Positions 35,326 to 45,507 of a DNA stretch of 64,000 nucleotides are shown here, one piece after another (positions within the stretch are counted from its first letter, which is position 1; every line of letters begins with the position of its first letter). Source of the stretch: MGIIa-L3 sp038150305 (GTDB lineage Archaea > Thermoplasmatota > Poseidoniia > Poseidoniales > Poseidoniaceae); NCBI GenBank assembly GCA_038150305.1, contig JAYOTG010000008.1:14963-78962 (forward strand), read 5' to 3'. The translations under genes were made by a program, and so were the position numbers. The notes under the pieces were generated by a model. The model worked only from the letters and a program-made list of their open reading frames with translations. It made no database searches and had not been told where the DNA came from.

Positions 35326-36269
35326 AGCCCGTTCATGATGGCCACAAGCTTCGCGGCGATGGGCGGCTCGGTCATCGAATGCCCGGCATCGCCGATGATG
35401 TGCAGGCGACTGTGCGGCGCGGCGGTATGCAAATCCCACGCGCTTCGGGCCGGACACACGACGTCGTAGCGCCCCTGCACGATGTCGATGGGGATGTCCG
35501 ACAACCGGTCCACGTGGTCCAGGATGAAGTTGTGCGGCATGAACACGCCATTCGTGAAGTAATGGCATTCGATGCGCGCGAAGGCCACGGCAAACTGCAG
35601 GTCGTCGGCCTTCAGTTCCGCACTCGCCTTGGGAATGAGGTAACTGGTCGCCATTTCCCAGCGGGTCCACTCCCTCGCTGCGGCGTGCCGCACCGCCTCG
35701 TCCTCGGAGGTCAGCCGGGCGTGGTAGGCGCGCATCAAGTCGCCTCGCTCGGCTTCTGGGATGTGGTTGCGGTAGCCTTCGAACGCATCGGGGAAAATGT
35801 GGCTCGCGCCCTCCTGGTAGAACCACGCGAACTCGCTGTCGCGGCACAGGAAAATGCCGCGCAGCACGAGGTGCTGGACGCGCTCGGGATGGTGCTGCGC
35901 GTAGATGAGGGACAGCGACGAGCCCCACGAGCCGCCGAACACCACCCACGCCTCGATGCCGAGGTGTGCGCGGAGCCGCTCGATGTCGGAGACCGACGCC
36001 ATGGTCGTGTTGTCCTCGAGCTCCGCCCACGGCGTCGAGCGGCCGCAGCCGCGCTGATCGAACTGGACGATGCGCCAGTGGTTCGGATCGAAGTAGCGGC
36101 GGTAATCGGGTTGGCTGCCGCCGCCTGGGCCGCCATGGATGACGAGCACCGGCGCCCCCTCGGGGTTTCCGGAGACTTCCCACGCCACGGTGTGCAGGTC
36201 GGTGACCTCCAGCATGCCTTCGTCATAGGGTTCGATGGTGGGGTACAGCACGTCGTCGAGGTCGGCCAT
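35319..36269 (-). CDS. pip: Proline iminopeptidase
   Basis: 316 residues, the normal size (about 313-317). This serine aminopeptidase releases N-terminal proline from peptides. Motifs are the oxyanion HGGPGGGSQPDY, RIVQFDQRGCGRSTPWAE, the nucleophile elbow GGSWGSSLSLIYA, the catalytic Asp in QGRYDVVCP and His in GDAGHSM. A frame continues to 36842 but is a shadow of the divergent methyltransferase gene; homology begins at ATG 36269 (ADLDDVLYPTIEPY). No signal peptide, so cytoplasmic, acting in peptide catabolism. This fits a peptide-using heterotroph. Confidence 0.94.
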   Translation of the reverse strand: MADLDDVLYPTIEPYDEGMLEVTDLHTVAWEVSGNPEGAPVLVIHGGPGGGSQPDYRRYFDPNHWRIVQFDQRGCGRSTPWAELEDNTTMASVSDIERLRAHLGIEAWVVFGGSWGSSLSLIYAQHHPERVQHLVLRGIFLCRDSEFAWFYQEGASHIFPDAFEGYRNHIPEAERGDLMRAYHARLTSEDEAVRHAAAREWTRWEMATSYLIPKASAELKADDLQFAVAFARIECHYFTNGVFMPHNFILDHVDRLSDIPIDIVQGRYDVVCPARSAWDLHTAAPHSRLHIIGDAGHSMTEPPIAAKLVAIMNGLQ

Positions 36270-36323
36270 GCCCCGGCAAACCGTCGGGAGCGTGATGGTG
36301 TTTTGCACCACCAAGATGATGCG

Positions 36324-36968
36324 ATGCAGCCCGAAGCCACGCGCATGACGGACGTGCGACCCGCGGTGGACGTGTTCAGCGACTGGGCCGAAGAAGGCCG
36401 CGACGAAGGGATGGAGCGAGGGCACGCACCTGCCGTTGGCGAAATGCTTGCCTTTGGCCTGACCCGCACCGCGGAACTGGGTCGGAGCTTCAGGGCCATC
36501 GACGTGGGCTGCGGCAACGGTTGGGTCGTCCGTCAACTCGCCGCGATGCCCTTCTGCTCGCATGCCGAAGGGGTGGACGGTGCGCCTGCGATGATCGAGA
36601 AGGCCAAGCGCATTGACCCTGAAGGGCACTACCACCACGCCATGCTTCCCGATTGGGCGCCCGAAGGGCGCTTCGATCTGCTCGTGTCCATGGAGGTGCT
36701 GTACTACCTCCACGACCCCGCGGCGATGCTCGCCACCTTCCGTGCATCCTGGCTCCAGCCCGGTGGCTGGGCCGTGGTTGGCGTGGACCATTACGCCGAA
36801 CACGAGGACAGCCTCGATTGGCCGGAGAAGGTGGGCGTCCACATGACGACCCTGTCTGAAGCACAGTGGCTCGAAGCTTGGGCCGCGGCAGGTTTCGAAG
36901 ACGTGGAGACCTGGCGCGCGGCCGGCGACCCGGGCACGCTGGTCATCGCCGGGCGATGCCCGTCATAG
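36324..36968 (+). CDS. Class I SAM-dependent methyltransferase
   Basis: 214 residues. The SAM-binding motif I is AIDVGCGNGWVVRQLA, followed by the acidic motif II in AEGVDGAPAMIEKA, motif IV FDLLVSMEVLYYLHDP, and a C-terminal half with LQPGGWAVVGVDH. This is a type-11/25-like small-molecule or undefined methyltransferase; the substrate is unknown. The same frame runs open far upstream to 35379, but that part is antisense to the proline iminopeptidase gene. ATG at 36345 is an alternative start. Its stop overlaps the end of the AddA-like gene by 6 bp. Confidence 0.85.
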   Translation: MQPEATRMTDVRPAVDVFSDWAEEGRDEGMERGHAPAVGEMLAFGLTRTAELGRSFRAIDVGCGNGWVVRQLAAMPFCSHAEGVDGAPAMIEKAKRIDPEGHYHHAMLPDWAPEGRFDLLVSMEVLYYLHDPAAMLATFRASWLQPGGWAVVGVDHYAEHEDSLDWPEKVGVHMTTLSEAQWLEAWAAAGFEDVETWRAAGDPGTLVIAGRCPS

Positions 36969-39900
36969 CGGCCCAAGGTCTTCGCCTTCTGGCCCGCACA
37001 ACCGAATCCCGCCGCGGGAGAAGGGGCACTTCTTGCACGGTTCTGCAGCGGCCGCCGCAAGCCTTGGCGGCTCCGGGACGGCCGCCGGATCAACCGACAA
37101 CTGCGCCTTCCAGCGCATGATCCGCTGCGCTTCGGCGCGGTGAGCGTCGTATTCCTCGGCCGTCATCTCGACCATGCGCCCAGTCGCCGCCACGAGCAGA
37201 GCGGGCGGCAGGACGGTCCGGCGCTGGGCCTCCGGCCGGCCGGCTTCCTGTGCTTCGAGCGCCATGGAGTAGAGGGTCAACTGGAGCGCGTAATGCTCCA
37301 ATTCCTCACGTTCGGCTTGGGTGCGTCCGTCGTCCCCAATGGCGCTGAGGTCCTGCAGGGCGTGCCCTTCATTCACGTCATCAGGACGGTACGGGGCCAG
37401 GCAACCGGTGGTCTTCAGGTCAACCACCTGCAGGCAGGCGCCTGCCTCGTCGTCCTGCAGCGCGAGCACGAGGTCCATGCGTCCCTCGACTTCAGCGATG
37501 GGGCGTGGCACGGTGGCCACACTGGCGCGCCCTTCCCGCCTCCAACGCGTCACGGGCAAGGCTTCGCCGGCCACCTCAAGCATCGCAAAGAAGGGGTGCT
37601 CAGTCCTCAGGCCGTCGAGGAGACGGCCGTGCTGCTGCTCGCCAAGGGCCAAACCACCCAAGCGACCACGTTGAATCAAACCGAGCAGGTGCTTCATGCG
37701 CTCGAGGACGAGAGGGTGGTCGCTCATCACGAGGCCATGCTCTTCGAACACCCGCTGCAAAACGCCGTCGTCCAGCAAGCGGTCCGGTTGCCTTCCCGTC
37801 CATGAGGCGGGCAGCGGCGGCTGCGCTGCATCCTCCGCAGGGTTTTGCAAGCCGAGCTCGAGGACCCGGTGCATCATGGTGCCAAAGACGGTCGGGGCCG
37901 GCCAATCCACAGCGACCTCGTGCGCGTCGCTGCTGCGCGGCTTGACCTCGAGGCCGTCCTCGTCCGTGGTGGTCCGCTGTCCGAAGGCCTCCGGACGCCA
38001 CCCTCGAACCCGCTCAAGCCAATGGCGGCGAGGGCACGCCTTCGCGGCATCGAGCCCGTGAGGCGTGACCCGCAAACGGTGATCCACGGACATGACGAGG
38101 TGCTCTTCTGGCGCCTCGACCTCCTCCAACCTGGCCAGCGTGGCCTCCAGACGACCCAAGGGCGTGGTCGTGGTCGGGTCAGAGGCCGCCTCGGGGTCGT
38201 GTACGATGAGCAAGGAAGGCACGCACGCTTCGCCCAGGCCCGCGTTCGCCAACAGGACCGCTGGATCAAGATGCAGGGCTTGCCCCTTCTCGATGGGCAC
38301 GGGACACCACGGGGAATCGTCGCCGTCGACCGATTGACCAAGTTCAGCAAGGGCTTCCATCCAGTGGTCGCCGAAGGTTCGGGTCGAGGCTTCGCTGATG
38401 GGAAGGGTCAGGCACCCTGAATCGTCCACCGTGGCCTTCTCAGGAGCACCGGCCACGATGAGGTGACGCTCAACGCGCGTCAGGGCCACGTAGAATTGGC
38501 GGGCACGCTCGGCCTTGGCCTGCGCATCGCCCAGTCCTTTCGCCATCCGCCACAAGCCGTCGTTCGGCGCGGGCAAAGAGGGCCAAGGCCGCGGTCGAGC
38601 CACGACCAAATCGGGTAAGACGCGGACGTTGTCGCGTGCTTCTTGGCTCGCGTCTTGACGACCTGCTGAAAACAGACCGGCCACCACCACCACGTCGCGT
38701 TCAAGGCCCTTGGCGTTGTGAATCGTCATGATTTCCACCGCGCCACCTGAGGGCTCCACAATGGCTGGAGGGCCGTCGCGCTGAAGGCCGGCAAGGGCGG
38801 TCAAGCGCTCGTGGAGGACCACAGGGTCGCTGCCTTCGGACTGGCTCATGCCACGCACCATCAGGGCGAAGCGCTCGGCATGTTGGCGCTCGGCATCGGT
38901 GCATTGGGCCACGAGAAGATCGGATTCGTCCAGCAAGGTGTCAATGACGGCATGGATGGCGCCTGCCTCCGCAAGGGCCTGACATCGACGTGCCACCTCG
39001 GCGTGATGATTTGGCGCCACGGTCAGGGCCTGCCAAACGTTGCCCGATGCTTCCAAGCGTGCGAACGCCTCGGGCAGGGTGGCGTCGTCCAAACCGAAGG
39101 CGCACGAGCGTGCAAGGACCGCCAGAGCGTGCGCAGAATCGGGGCGAGCCAAGGCTTCGACGGCCGCGACCAGAGGCTGAACCACGGCTTGCTCGAGCAG
39201 GTTGCCTTGGCGGTCGACCATCACCGGAACGCCCCGTGCGCGCAGCCGGTCGACAAGGTCGGCCGAACGGGAGCGCGCGTGCACGAGAACGAGAACCTGT
39301 GCGGGATCCACGGGCCCGTCACCGTCAACTTCGGTCCCGTCGCTGAGACGGATGGGGGTGCCCATCACCAAGGCCGCGATGCGCGCCGCGATGAGCTCGT
39401 TCTCAAGATGGACCGCCTTCGAGCGCGGGTCGTTGAACGGCGACAGCGGGACGTTGAGGTCGTCGCTGACCGTGCCGTCCTCACGCCGGACCGGAACCAA
39501 CCATTCCATGCGTGGCGTGCCCTCGACGACCGCCATCGGATCCAAGCGTTGCGGGTCGGCGTACCATTCCCCGTCCATGCTTCGACTTGAGGGGCCGAGA
39601 ACGGTTTGGAACACCCCGTTCAGGGTCTCCATCACCACGGGAGCAGTTCGGAAATTTTCGTCCAATTCGATGTGCCCCTCGCTTCGGCGTGCCACCACCG
39701 CTTCATCGGCGGGAACGCCGGGTCGCAAGACGCCATAATGGACGATGCCCCAGGGGCGCCCCGCTTCACCCGGTACGTGCTCGGTTGCTTCGTGGTAGTT
39801 GCCCGCCACCCCACCGTCTCCTTCAGGGCGCGGATCGCGTCCTGCGCCTTCGGTGCGGTACGGCGCCAAGCGGGGCTCGTCAGCCTCCAAGCGGTTCATG

Positions 39901-41849
39901 CATCGGATGGCAGTGGTGGTGGAGCGCATGACGCGCACGTCGGCTTGGCGGAAACGGTAGATGGACTGCTTCATGTCGCCGACCACGCACACCGTCGGGT
40001 CCCACAGGCTCTGTGGGCCACTTGGCTCATCTTTCGTTCGATGACGCGGCCCCCACAGTCGAGCCAGCAGGCGCAGGTGTGCAGGGTTGGTGTCCTGAAA
40101 CTCATCGATGATGAAGGCCCGGAATTCACGGCGCAGCCGCTTGAGACGATACCACCAGCGCTGGATCTCTTCGACCAACGCCGTGTCTTCACCGGCCAGA
40201 ACGATGGCCCGTTCAACGTGCGCGTCGTTCCAAGGGCCCTGCTCCCCGTCCGGAGAAACGACGGCTGGATGGTCAAGGGCGCGCACCACGTCTTCGGGCC
40301 ACACGCCGCGATGGGCCTCAGGGCAGCGGGCCAAGAGTAGGTCGGCCGCCATGCGCTGGACGTCCTCGAAATCGATGAGCCCTCGCTCGGCCTTGATGAT
40401 GTTGAGGGCCCGTCCGTTGGCTTCGTGCACCACGAACACGTCCTCCATCAGCCCAGCCGCAAAGGATGCTCCCGTGCACAGGCTGCCTTCAGGCGGCGCG
40501 ACCGGGAGCGGATGGTCGAGGGTCGAGGGCCAAAGATCGGCTTCTGAAGGAACGAAGGTGTAGGCGAGTCCTGGTTCGAGTTCCAAGGCCGCCGTGGCCA
40601 AGGTCGCCCACCAGCGGTGTTGAGGGTCCTCGAACAGCGCGACGATGTCGGCTTTGCACGCCTCGAGGCCATCGATGTACGCCAACTTGGCCTCATCGGC
40701 GTTCTTGCTCCGCTTTGGCGCACCGCAGCCTGCGGGCCAACCGCCGTCCTTTGGTAAGGCGTTGCTCGGGAAGCACGAGGCAAACAGCCCCTTGGAGAGG
40801 TTCGTCTCGCTCATGACGATGCGCAGTGCACCGTACAACCAGCGGAGTTGACCCCAAGCGTCCTCGGGAAAATCTTGATCGCACCAGCGGCGCAATTCAC
40901 GGAAACGTGTTTGATCGTGACCCAACGCCGTTTCCTTTGGCACGACGTGGTCCTGAGCCCGCGTCAACACGTGGCCATGCCAAGCCAGAAGCGCTTGGCG
41001 AAGGTCGGTCAAGAACGACGTCAACGCCGGGCCATCAGCCAACGCAGCCACCATCGCCCGGAGGCTGGCCTCGTCCACGGGTTGCCCATGGGTGGACGCG
41101 TGGAGTTCCCGCCGTGCTTCGGCCACGAAAGCACCGTTCCGCAGCATGGCGCTGAACACGCGATGCGCGGCGCCATGACCGCCCAACGCGGAAGCCACGC
41201 GGTCGCGCGCTTCGATGATCGCGCTCCCGTTTGGGATTTGGAACGCGGTGGCGTCGGTTGGATTCCGGAGTCGCCACACGGCCGCGATCGCGGTGTCGTG
41301 CAGCGTTTCCATGCCTTCTTCTGGCACGTGCCCATCGACCCTGCGCGGCATCAACTCGTCGATGTAAGGCGCAACGAGGCGGTTCAGGAAGGCGTCAATG
41401 GTGGTCACCGGGGCGTCGTCGAGCAGCGACGACAGGAGGTCCACCACGCCCTCTGCTCGGCCGCGCCACCGCACGTCGACGATGCCCTCATCGTCGCCTT
41501 CAACGGCCTCGCCACGGATCGCGGTGATGCGCCGCTTGATGCGTGAGCGCAGGGCTGCTGCAGCTTTGCGGGTGAACGTGATGGCCACGACCTCGGTCGG
41601 CAAGAGGCCGGGCCAGGCCTCTGGGGTCAGCCGGTCCCGCGGAGCGGCCAGCGAGGCTCCGGCACCGGGGCGGTTTGGCCGCGTCCCGGCAGGCGTGAGC
41701 AGGGTCGCGCGCTGTGCTGCGGTCAGCAAGTGCTGCACGTAGCGCTCGGCCATCACCGTGGTCTTCCCCGTGCCGGCGCCGGCGTCCAGCACGATGTGGC
41801 GGTCGAGGTCCAAGCCAAGCCGTTGGGCGTGGCGGAACGGGTGCTGCAT
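36963..41849 (-). CDS. AddA-like UvrD-family helicase-nuclease
   Basis: 1,628 residues. Superfamily 1 helicase motifs are: Walker A LDAGAGTGKTTVM, Ia AITFTRKAAAALR, Walker B FIIDEFQDTNPAH, VVGDMKQSIYRFRQ, LDENFRTAP, V MTIHNAKGLERDVVVV and VI YVALTRVERHLI. A C-terminal RecB-like nuclease follows, with EGRMDLVLALQDD and VVDLKTTG. Flanking cysteines at KACPRRHWLERV and at C1605, C1608 and C1618 suggest a Cas4/AddB-type iron-sulfur cluster. Such enzymes unwind and degrade broken DNA ends to prepare recombination. The ATG overlaps the stop of the AddB-like gene as TGATG, which marks translational coupling. It is longer than bacterial AddA (about 1,200). Frame upstream of 41849 is spurious. Confidence 0.88.
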   Translation of the reverse strand: MQHPFRHAQRLGLDLDRHIVLDAGAGTGKTTVMAERYVQHLLTAAQRATLLTPAGTRPNRPGAGASLAAPRDRLTPEAWPGLLPTEVVAITFTRKAAAALRSRIKRRITAIRGEAVEGDDEGIVDVRWRGRAEGVVDLLSSLLDDAPVTTIDAFLNRLVAPYIDELMPRRVDGHVPEEGMETLHDTAIAAVWRLRNPTDATAFQIPNGSAIIEARDRVASALGGHGAAHRVFSAMLRNGAFVAEARRELHASTHGQPVDEASLRAMVAALADGPALTSFLTDLRQALLAWHGHVLTRAQDHVVPKETALGHDQTRFRELRRWCDQDFPEDAWGQLRWLYGALRIVMSETNLSKGLFASCFPSNALPKDGGWPAGCGAPKRSKNADEAKLAYIDGLEACKADIVALFEDPQHRWWATLATAALELEPGLAYTFVPSEADLWPSTLDHPLPVAPPEGSLCTGASFAAGLMEDVFVVHEANGRALNIIKAERGLIDFEDVQRMAADLLLARCPEAHRGVWPEDVVRALDHPAVVSPDGEQGPWNDAHVERAIVLAGEDTALVEEIQRWWYRLKRLRREFRAFIIDEFQDTNPAHLRLLARLWGPRHRTKDEPSGPQSLWDPTVCVVGDMKQSIYRFRQADVRVMRSTTTAIRCMNRLEADEPRLAPYRTEGAGRDPRPEGDGGVAGNYHEATEHVPGEAGRPWGIVHYGVLRPGVPADEAVVARRSEGHIELDENFRTAPVVMETLNGVFQTVLGPSSRSMDGEWYADPQRLDPMAVVEGTPRMEWLVPVRREDGTVSDDLNVPLSPFNDPRSKAVHLENELIAARIAALVMGTPIRLSDGTEVDGDGPVDPAQVLVLVHARSRSADLVDRLRARGVPVMVDRQGNLLEQAVVQPLVAAVEALARPDSAHALAVLARSCAFGLDDATLPEAFARLEASGNVWQALTVAPNHHAEVARRCQALAEAGAIHAVIDTLLDESDLLVAQCTDAERQHAERFALMVRGMSQSEGSDPVVLHERLTALAGLQRDGPPAIVEPSGGAVEIMTIHNAKGLERDVVVVAGLFSAGRQDASQEARDNVRVLPDLVVARPRPWPSLPAPNDGLWRMAKGLGDAQAKAERARQFYVALTRVERHLIVAGAPEKATVDDSGCLTLPISEASTRTFGDHWMEALAELGQSVDGDDSPWCPVPIEKGQALHLDPAVLLANAGLGEACVPSLLIVHDPEAASDPTTTTPLGRLEATLARLEEVEAPEEHLVMSVDHRLRVTPHGLDAAKACPRRHWLERVRGWRPEAFGQRTTTDEDGLEVKPRSSDAHEVAVDWPAPTVFGTMMHRVLELGLQNPAEDAAQPPLPASWTGRQPDRLLDDGVLQRVFEEHGLVMSDHPLVLERMKHLLGLIQRGRLGGLALGEQQHGRLLDGLRTEHPFFAMLEVAGEALPVTRWRREGRASVATVPRPIAEVEGRMDLVLALQDDEAGACLQVVDLKTTGCLAPYRPDDVNEGHALQDLSAIGDDGRTQAEREELEHYALQLTLYSMALEAQEAGRPEAQRRTVLPPALLVAATGRMVEMTAEEYDAHRAEAQRIMRWKAQLSVDPAAVPEPPRLAAAAAEPCKKCPFSRGGIRLCGPEGEDLGPL

Positions 41850-44800
41850 CAGCGGCCACCTCCAAGATGAGCCACGCCACACGCCGAGGCGACCGAACAG
41901 GTTGAGCACGCTTTGGACGGCGTGGGGTTCACGTGACCTTCGCCAGCCGCCTGCACCGCCTTGGCCATGGTCAGCGCGCGCTCCTCCAGCCACCGACGGA
42001 AGGAGGAGGAGGAGGTCCCGTCACCCAGTGTGGCCGGGTGCGTTTGCCACACGTGCGAGGTCACCTGCCCGAGCTCCAACCCTTCGAGCACCTCGCTCCA
42101 TGCGGTGTCCACCTCGACATGGTGCCACGTCGCTGCACCCACGGACGAAATGCCGACGCCAATGACGCGGTCGTTGGGGCGCGCAGCCTCCCACGCGAGG
42201 GCGTATGCCGCCAGTTGAACCTCGTCGTAAAGGGCCCGGAGATGACGCTCCTGCTCCTTTCCTCGCCGTGGCCCGATGACGCTCTTGACGTCGCGAAGGA
42301 TGACCAGGCGCTCGGGCCCTTCCTCGCCGATGAGCCCCGCCTCGATGGCCGCTTGTCGGCGGGCCTCGTCCAGGATGACCTCATCGGCACGGTCGATACG
42401 GCAACGGAGCGGTTGGGGCTCAACGTTATCGCTCAAGCGCACCGTTGGCACCTCACCCTGATCGTTGACGATGGCCCATTCCGTCGCGAGTGGAGCCACG
42501 CCCGAAAGGCGCGCATCAGCCTGCAGCAAACGCCCCAGCTCGCCTTGTGGCGTGCTGGCGGGGCCGGGCGTGGTGGCGCCTGCTGGTGCATCGCCCATCG
42601 CCGCACGGCGTCGATGCATCGCAACAGCGTCGGTTCGTCCAAGCCACGGCGTTTGCTCGAACACCGCATTGATGACGTCAATCCAATGGGCGTTGATGTC
42701 GTCAGGAGAAAACGCAGAGAGATCTGACGTCCGCCATCCCTCCTCCGACCATGTGCCAAAGGCCCGGAGGGACGCTTCCTCGAACCGATGAACGAGGTCA
42801 CCCTGCTCTCGACGATCCACGTCCTCAGCGCTCAGGTCCTCGCCGCTGACGCCGAAGGCTTGTTCCAACCATGCCTTTCGCGGGCACACCACCCATCCTT
42901 GCAAACGGCTGGGCGACCATGCACTGGCCTCGTAACCTTGTGCTTCAGCACCAATGACCGCGTGCAATGCACCGTCGCCAAGGGTTGGAGGCGCGAGCGG
43001 ACGAGGATCCATGGACACCGAGACCACGTTTCCATTGAGGCGGAGGCCGAGGTGGGGCCAACCGTCCACCGACGCAACCTTCCGACCCTTGCCTATGGCC
43101 GAAGGAGTGGGCCGCAGGTTGAGCCGTGTGGTGGTCTGCAAACGGGCCGCGTCGCTCCAAGGCAGCACCTCGTTCGTTGCCAAGGCTTGAAGGTCGGGTT
43201 GACGGCGCTCACGGTCCTGAAGCACGTTCGGAGCGGCCGCGGCGAGGAGCGCTCCGCGGTTCACGGAAGCATGCAGGTCTCGACCGGCGTCGAGATCCAA
43301 TCCGGTGCGTTGTCGCACGTCCCTTCTGGCACGGCCCGCCCGCCCCGCTTGCCCGTTGCGGAAGCCACCAGGTCGAGGTTGAAGCGCCCCGTCGCCGTCG
43401 AGCGTCCACAGCCCATGGACGTCATCCCCTTCGTTGGTTGTGAACCAAGCGGGACCTGCGGTGTTCAACCCGGTCCAACGTCCGGTTCTGCGGACGTGAA
43501 GCAGCCACTCCGCAAGCGGCGGTGATGGACCTGCTCCTTCTTCTGCTGAGGTGTCGAACACGACGGTAGAAGAGCTGAACGCCACGAGTTGGGCCAGGGC
43601 GTAGCGGGCTCGACGGATGGGCAAATCTCCGTCGAAAAGCCCGAGACTCACGCGGCTGGCGCGGTCGCACCACGGCAAATCAGCAGGACGCATGGACCAC
43701 GCTTCGTCGTCAAGGCCGCTCAGCACGGTGAGGCCACTCGGGCGTCCAAGCGCCTCGTCCACGGAAGTGACGATCACGTCCGCGCCCTCCGCCCCAGCGG
43801 GTGCACGCGGAGGATCGCCTGCCATGACCTCCATCGCCTCAACGGCTTTGCCACCGCTCGCATCAGGTGCAAGCCCCACGTCAAGCCGTTCCTTCAGCAG
43901 ATGGAGTCCGGCGACGCTGGCGTCGAAATTTGAGGTCCGAGATCGGAGCATGGACCAATCCGCGGCGTTGAGCATCATGTCGAACCATGCGTGCAGCGAG
44001 GTTGGAGGGGTCGGAAGAGGAAGGTTGGCTTCGCTGATCGGACCGACGGGAGCATCGCTGGCTTGAGCATCGGAGATGGGCGACCAGAGCGCAGCGATGC
44101 ATTCCAGCCACCAGTACGTTTCTTCGATCTGCTGACGTTGATGGGCCAAGCGCCCCCGATGCGGGTTCGGGCGCATGGTGCTCATGACACGCTGCCAGCG
44201 TCGAAGGGCCCCATGGCCTCCACGAAGGTGAGCCGTCCGGGCTACGGTGCGCAAGAGGTCAACGTGCCCACGTGGACGCCACGAGGCTTCCGAAGGGTGC
44301 GTCAACGCTCCGGTTTTGGCCATCTCAAAGCCAAGGGAAGCACCCCCGGCCAGTTCGATGAGGTCTTCGACGCTCCACGCCTCTGGTCCAGAGCCGGCCT
44401 TCGCAGCCCGCAACATCCCGCTCACGGCCCGTGAGGGAGAGGGTGAAGCGCGATGGCTGACGGTCAGACCGTGACCACGGAGTTCGTCCACCATGGCGTC
44501 GCGTCGCCCTTCGTCCGCATCGACGATCATGACTGGCCCCTCCATTCCAGCAGCACGGTGCTGCAGCGCGAGGTCGACCGCGGCCATGGGGCCATGGCTG
44601 CGGCGCTGCAAGGCCACGCGCTGCACGCCTTCGACGTGCGCATCGACGACGTCCCAGCCCCGCGCGTCGACGACCGCGGGTTCATGGTGCGGAAGCCATG
44701 CCGGAACATCGGTTGCTGCAGCAACAGGATGGACGTCCGCCAAAATGGCGCCACCAAATCCCGTACGCATGGCGCCAGGCGTTCGCAAAACGTGCACGTC

Positions 44801-45421
44801 AACGAAGCGCTCGACGGCGGCGAACAAGGCAACCACGGAAGCGCCGTGATCGGGTGGAGCAGGAAGAAGAAGGATGCCGTCCACGTTCGCAAGCATGAAC
44901 GGTGGAGCGTTCATGTCTCGCTTCTCGAGGCTTTCCGTGACGTGCCGCGTGACCAAGCCCGGATGAAGCCGGCCGGACGCCGCTTCCACCTGTTCGATGG
45001 CTTCAGCAAAGGGACCCAAGCCAGGATCGTCGTCCCAAGCCGCCTGCTCCAAACCTTCCTCAGCCAGGCGGTCATGCAGCCTGAGCAGGCGCTCCGTTCG
45101 TCCAATGCTCCACGTGGAGGCAGGCAGCAAGAAGGCACCAGATTCGGCCAAGGCGTGGCACGCTTCATTCAACGCGAGCAGGTGAAGCGCGGGGTCCGCG
45201 TGTGCTTCGGGAAGGCCAACGTCCGCGCGGAGGTGACGCAAAAAGCGTCCAAGCGTGGTGATGCGCGATGCATCAATCCCGCCACCGTCCCGTGCCATGC
45301 GACGCACGTGATGGCGGCGCTCGCCTTCTGTCGCGCAGATGACGAGAACGGATTCCCGGGACATCGCCTCGTCCACCCACGATGGGAGTGGGCCGAAGGG
45401 AACGACCTCGAGGGACGGCAT
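41849..45421 (-). CDS. AddB-like nuclease subunit with iron-sulfur cysteines
   Basis: 1,190 residues, typical of AddB. The N-terminal ~800 residues look like a degenerate helicase fold (LVICATEGERRHHVRRMARD, VTSVDEALGRPSGLTVLSGL) with no Walker A. The C-terminal domain is a PD-(D/E)xK nuclease: SRLQGWVVCPRKAWLEQAFG, CRIDRADEVILDE, LVILRDVKSVIG, and EVQLAAYALAWEA. The first Cys of that block and C1172, C1175 and C1181 (CSTCSVASAC) form the expected 4Fe-4S set of AddB. It should partner with the AddA-like protein encoded directly downstream in double-strand-break end processing. It is the first gene of this transcript and is divergent from the unknown zinc protein. Confidence 0.82.
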   Translation of the reverse strand: MPSLEVVPFGPLPSWVDEAMSRESVLVICATEGERRHHVRRMARDGGGIDASRITTLGRFLRHLRADVGLPEAHADPALHLLALNEACHALAESGAFLLPASTWSIGRTERLLRLHDRLAEEGLEQAAWDDDPGLGPFAEAIEQVEAASGRLHPGLVTRHVTESLEKRDMNAPPFMLANVDGILLLPAPPDHGASVVALFAAVERFVDVHVLRTPGAMRTGFGGAILADVHPVAAATDVPAWLPHHEPAVVDARGWDVVDAHVEGVQRVALQRRSHGPMAAVDLALQHRAAGMEGPVMIVDADEGRRDAMVDELRGHGLTVSHRASPSPSRAVSGMLRAAKAGSGPEAWSVEDLIELAGGASLGFEMAKTGALTHPSEASWRPRGHVDLLRTVARTAHLRGGHGALRRWQRVMSTMRPNPHRGRLAHQRQQIEETYWWLECIAALWSPISDAQASDAPVGPISEANLPLPTPPTSLHAWFDMMLNAADWSMLRSRTSNFDASVAGLHLLKERLDVGLAPDASGGKAVEAMEVMAGDPPRAPAGAEGADVIVTSVDEALGRPSGLTVLSGLDDEAWSMRPADLPWCDRASRVSLGLFDGDLPIRRARYALAQLVAFSSSTVVFDTSAEEGAGPSPPLAEWLLHVRRTGRWTGLNTAGPAWFTTNEGDDVHGLWTLDGDGALQPRPGGFRNGQAGRAGRARRDVRQRTGLDLDAGRDLHASVNRGALLAAAAPNVLQDRERRQPDLQALATNEVLPWSDAARLQTTTRLNLRPTPSAIGKGRKVASVDGWPHLGLRLNGNVVSVSMDPRPLAPPTLGDGALHAVIGAEAQGYEASAWSPSRLQGWVVCPRKAWLEQAFGVSGEDLSAEDVDRREQGDLVHRFEEASLRAFGTWSEEGWRTSDLSAFSPDDINAHWIDVINAVFEQTPWLGRTDAVAMHRRRAAMGDAPAGATTPGPASTPQGELGRLLQADARLSGVAPLATEWAIVNDQGEVPTVRLSDNVEPQPLRCRIDRADEVILDEARRQAAIEAGLIGEEGPERLVILRDVKSVIGPRRGKEQERHLRALYDEVQLAAYALAWEAARPNDRVIGVGISSVGAATWHHVEVDTAWSEVLEGLELGQVTSHVWQTHPATLGDGTSSSSFRRWLEERALTMAKAVQAAGEGHVNPTPSKACSTCSVASACGVAHLGGGR

Positions 45422-45507
45422 GCGCAGAAGACGCCGTCAGGGTTCTTGAACACCTTGCGCGGTGTGGACGGTGCTGCTTCAAAAGGGCTCACGGTTCATG
45501 TTTGAAG

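Noticed and set aside
35379..36323. Upstream 5' extension of the methyltransferase frame
   Set aside because: This part is antisense to the proline iminopeptidase; methyltransferase homology starts after 36324.
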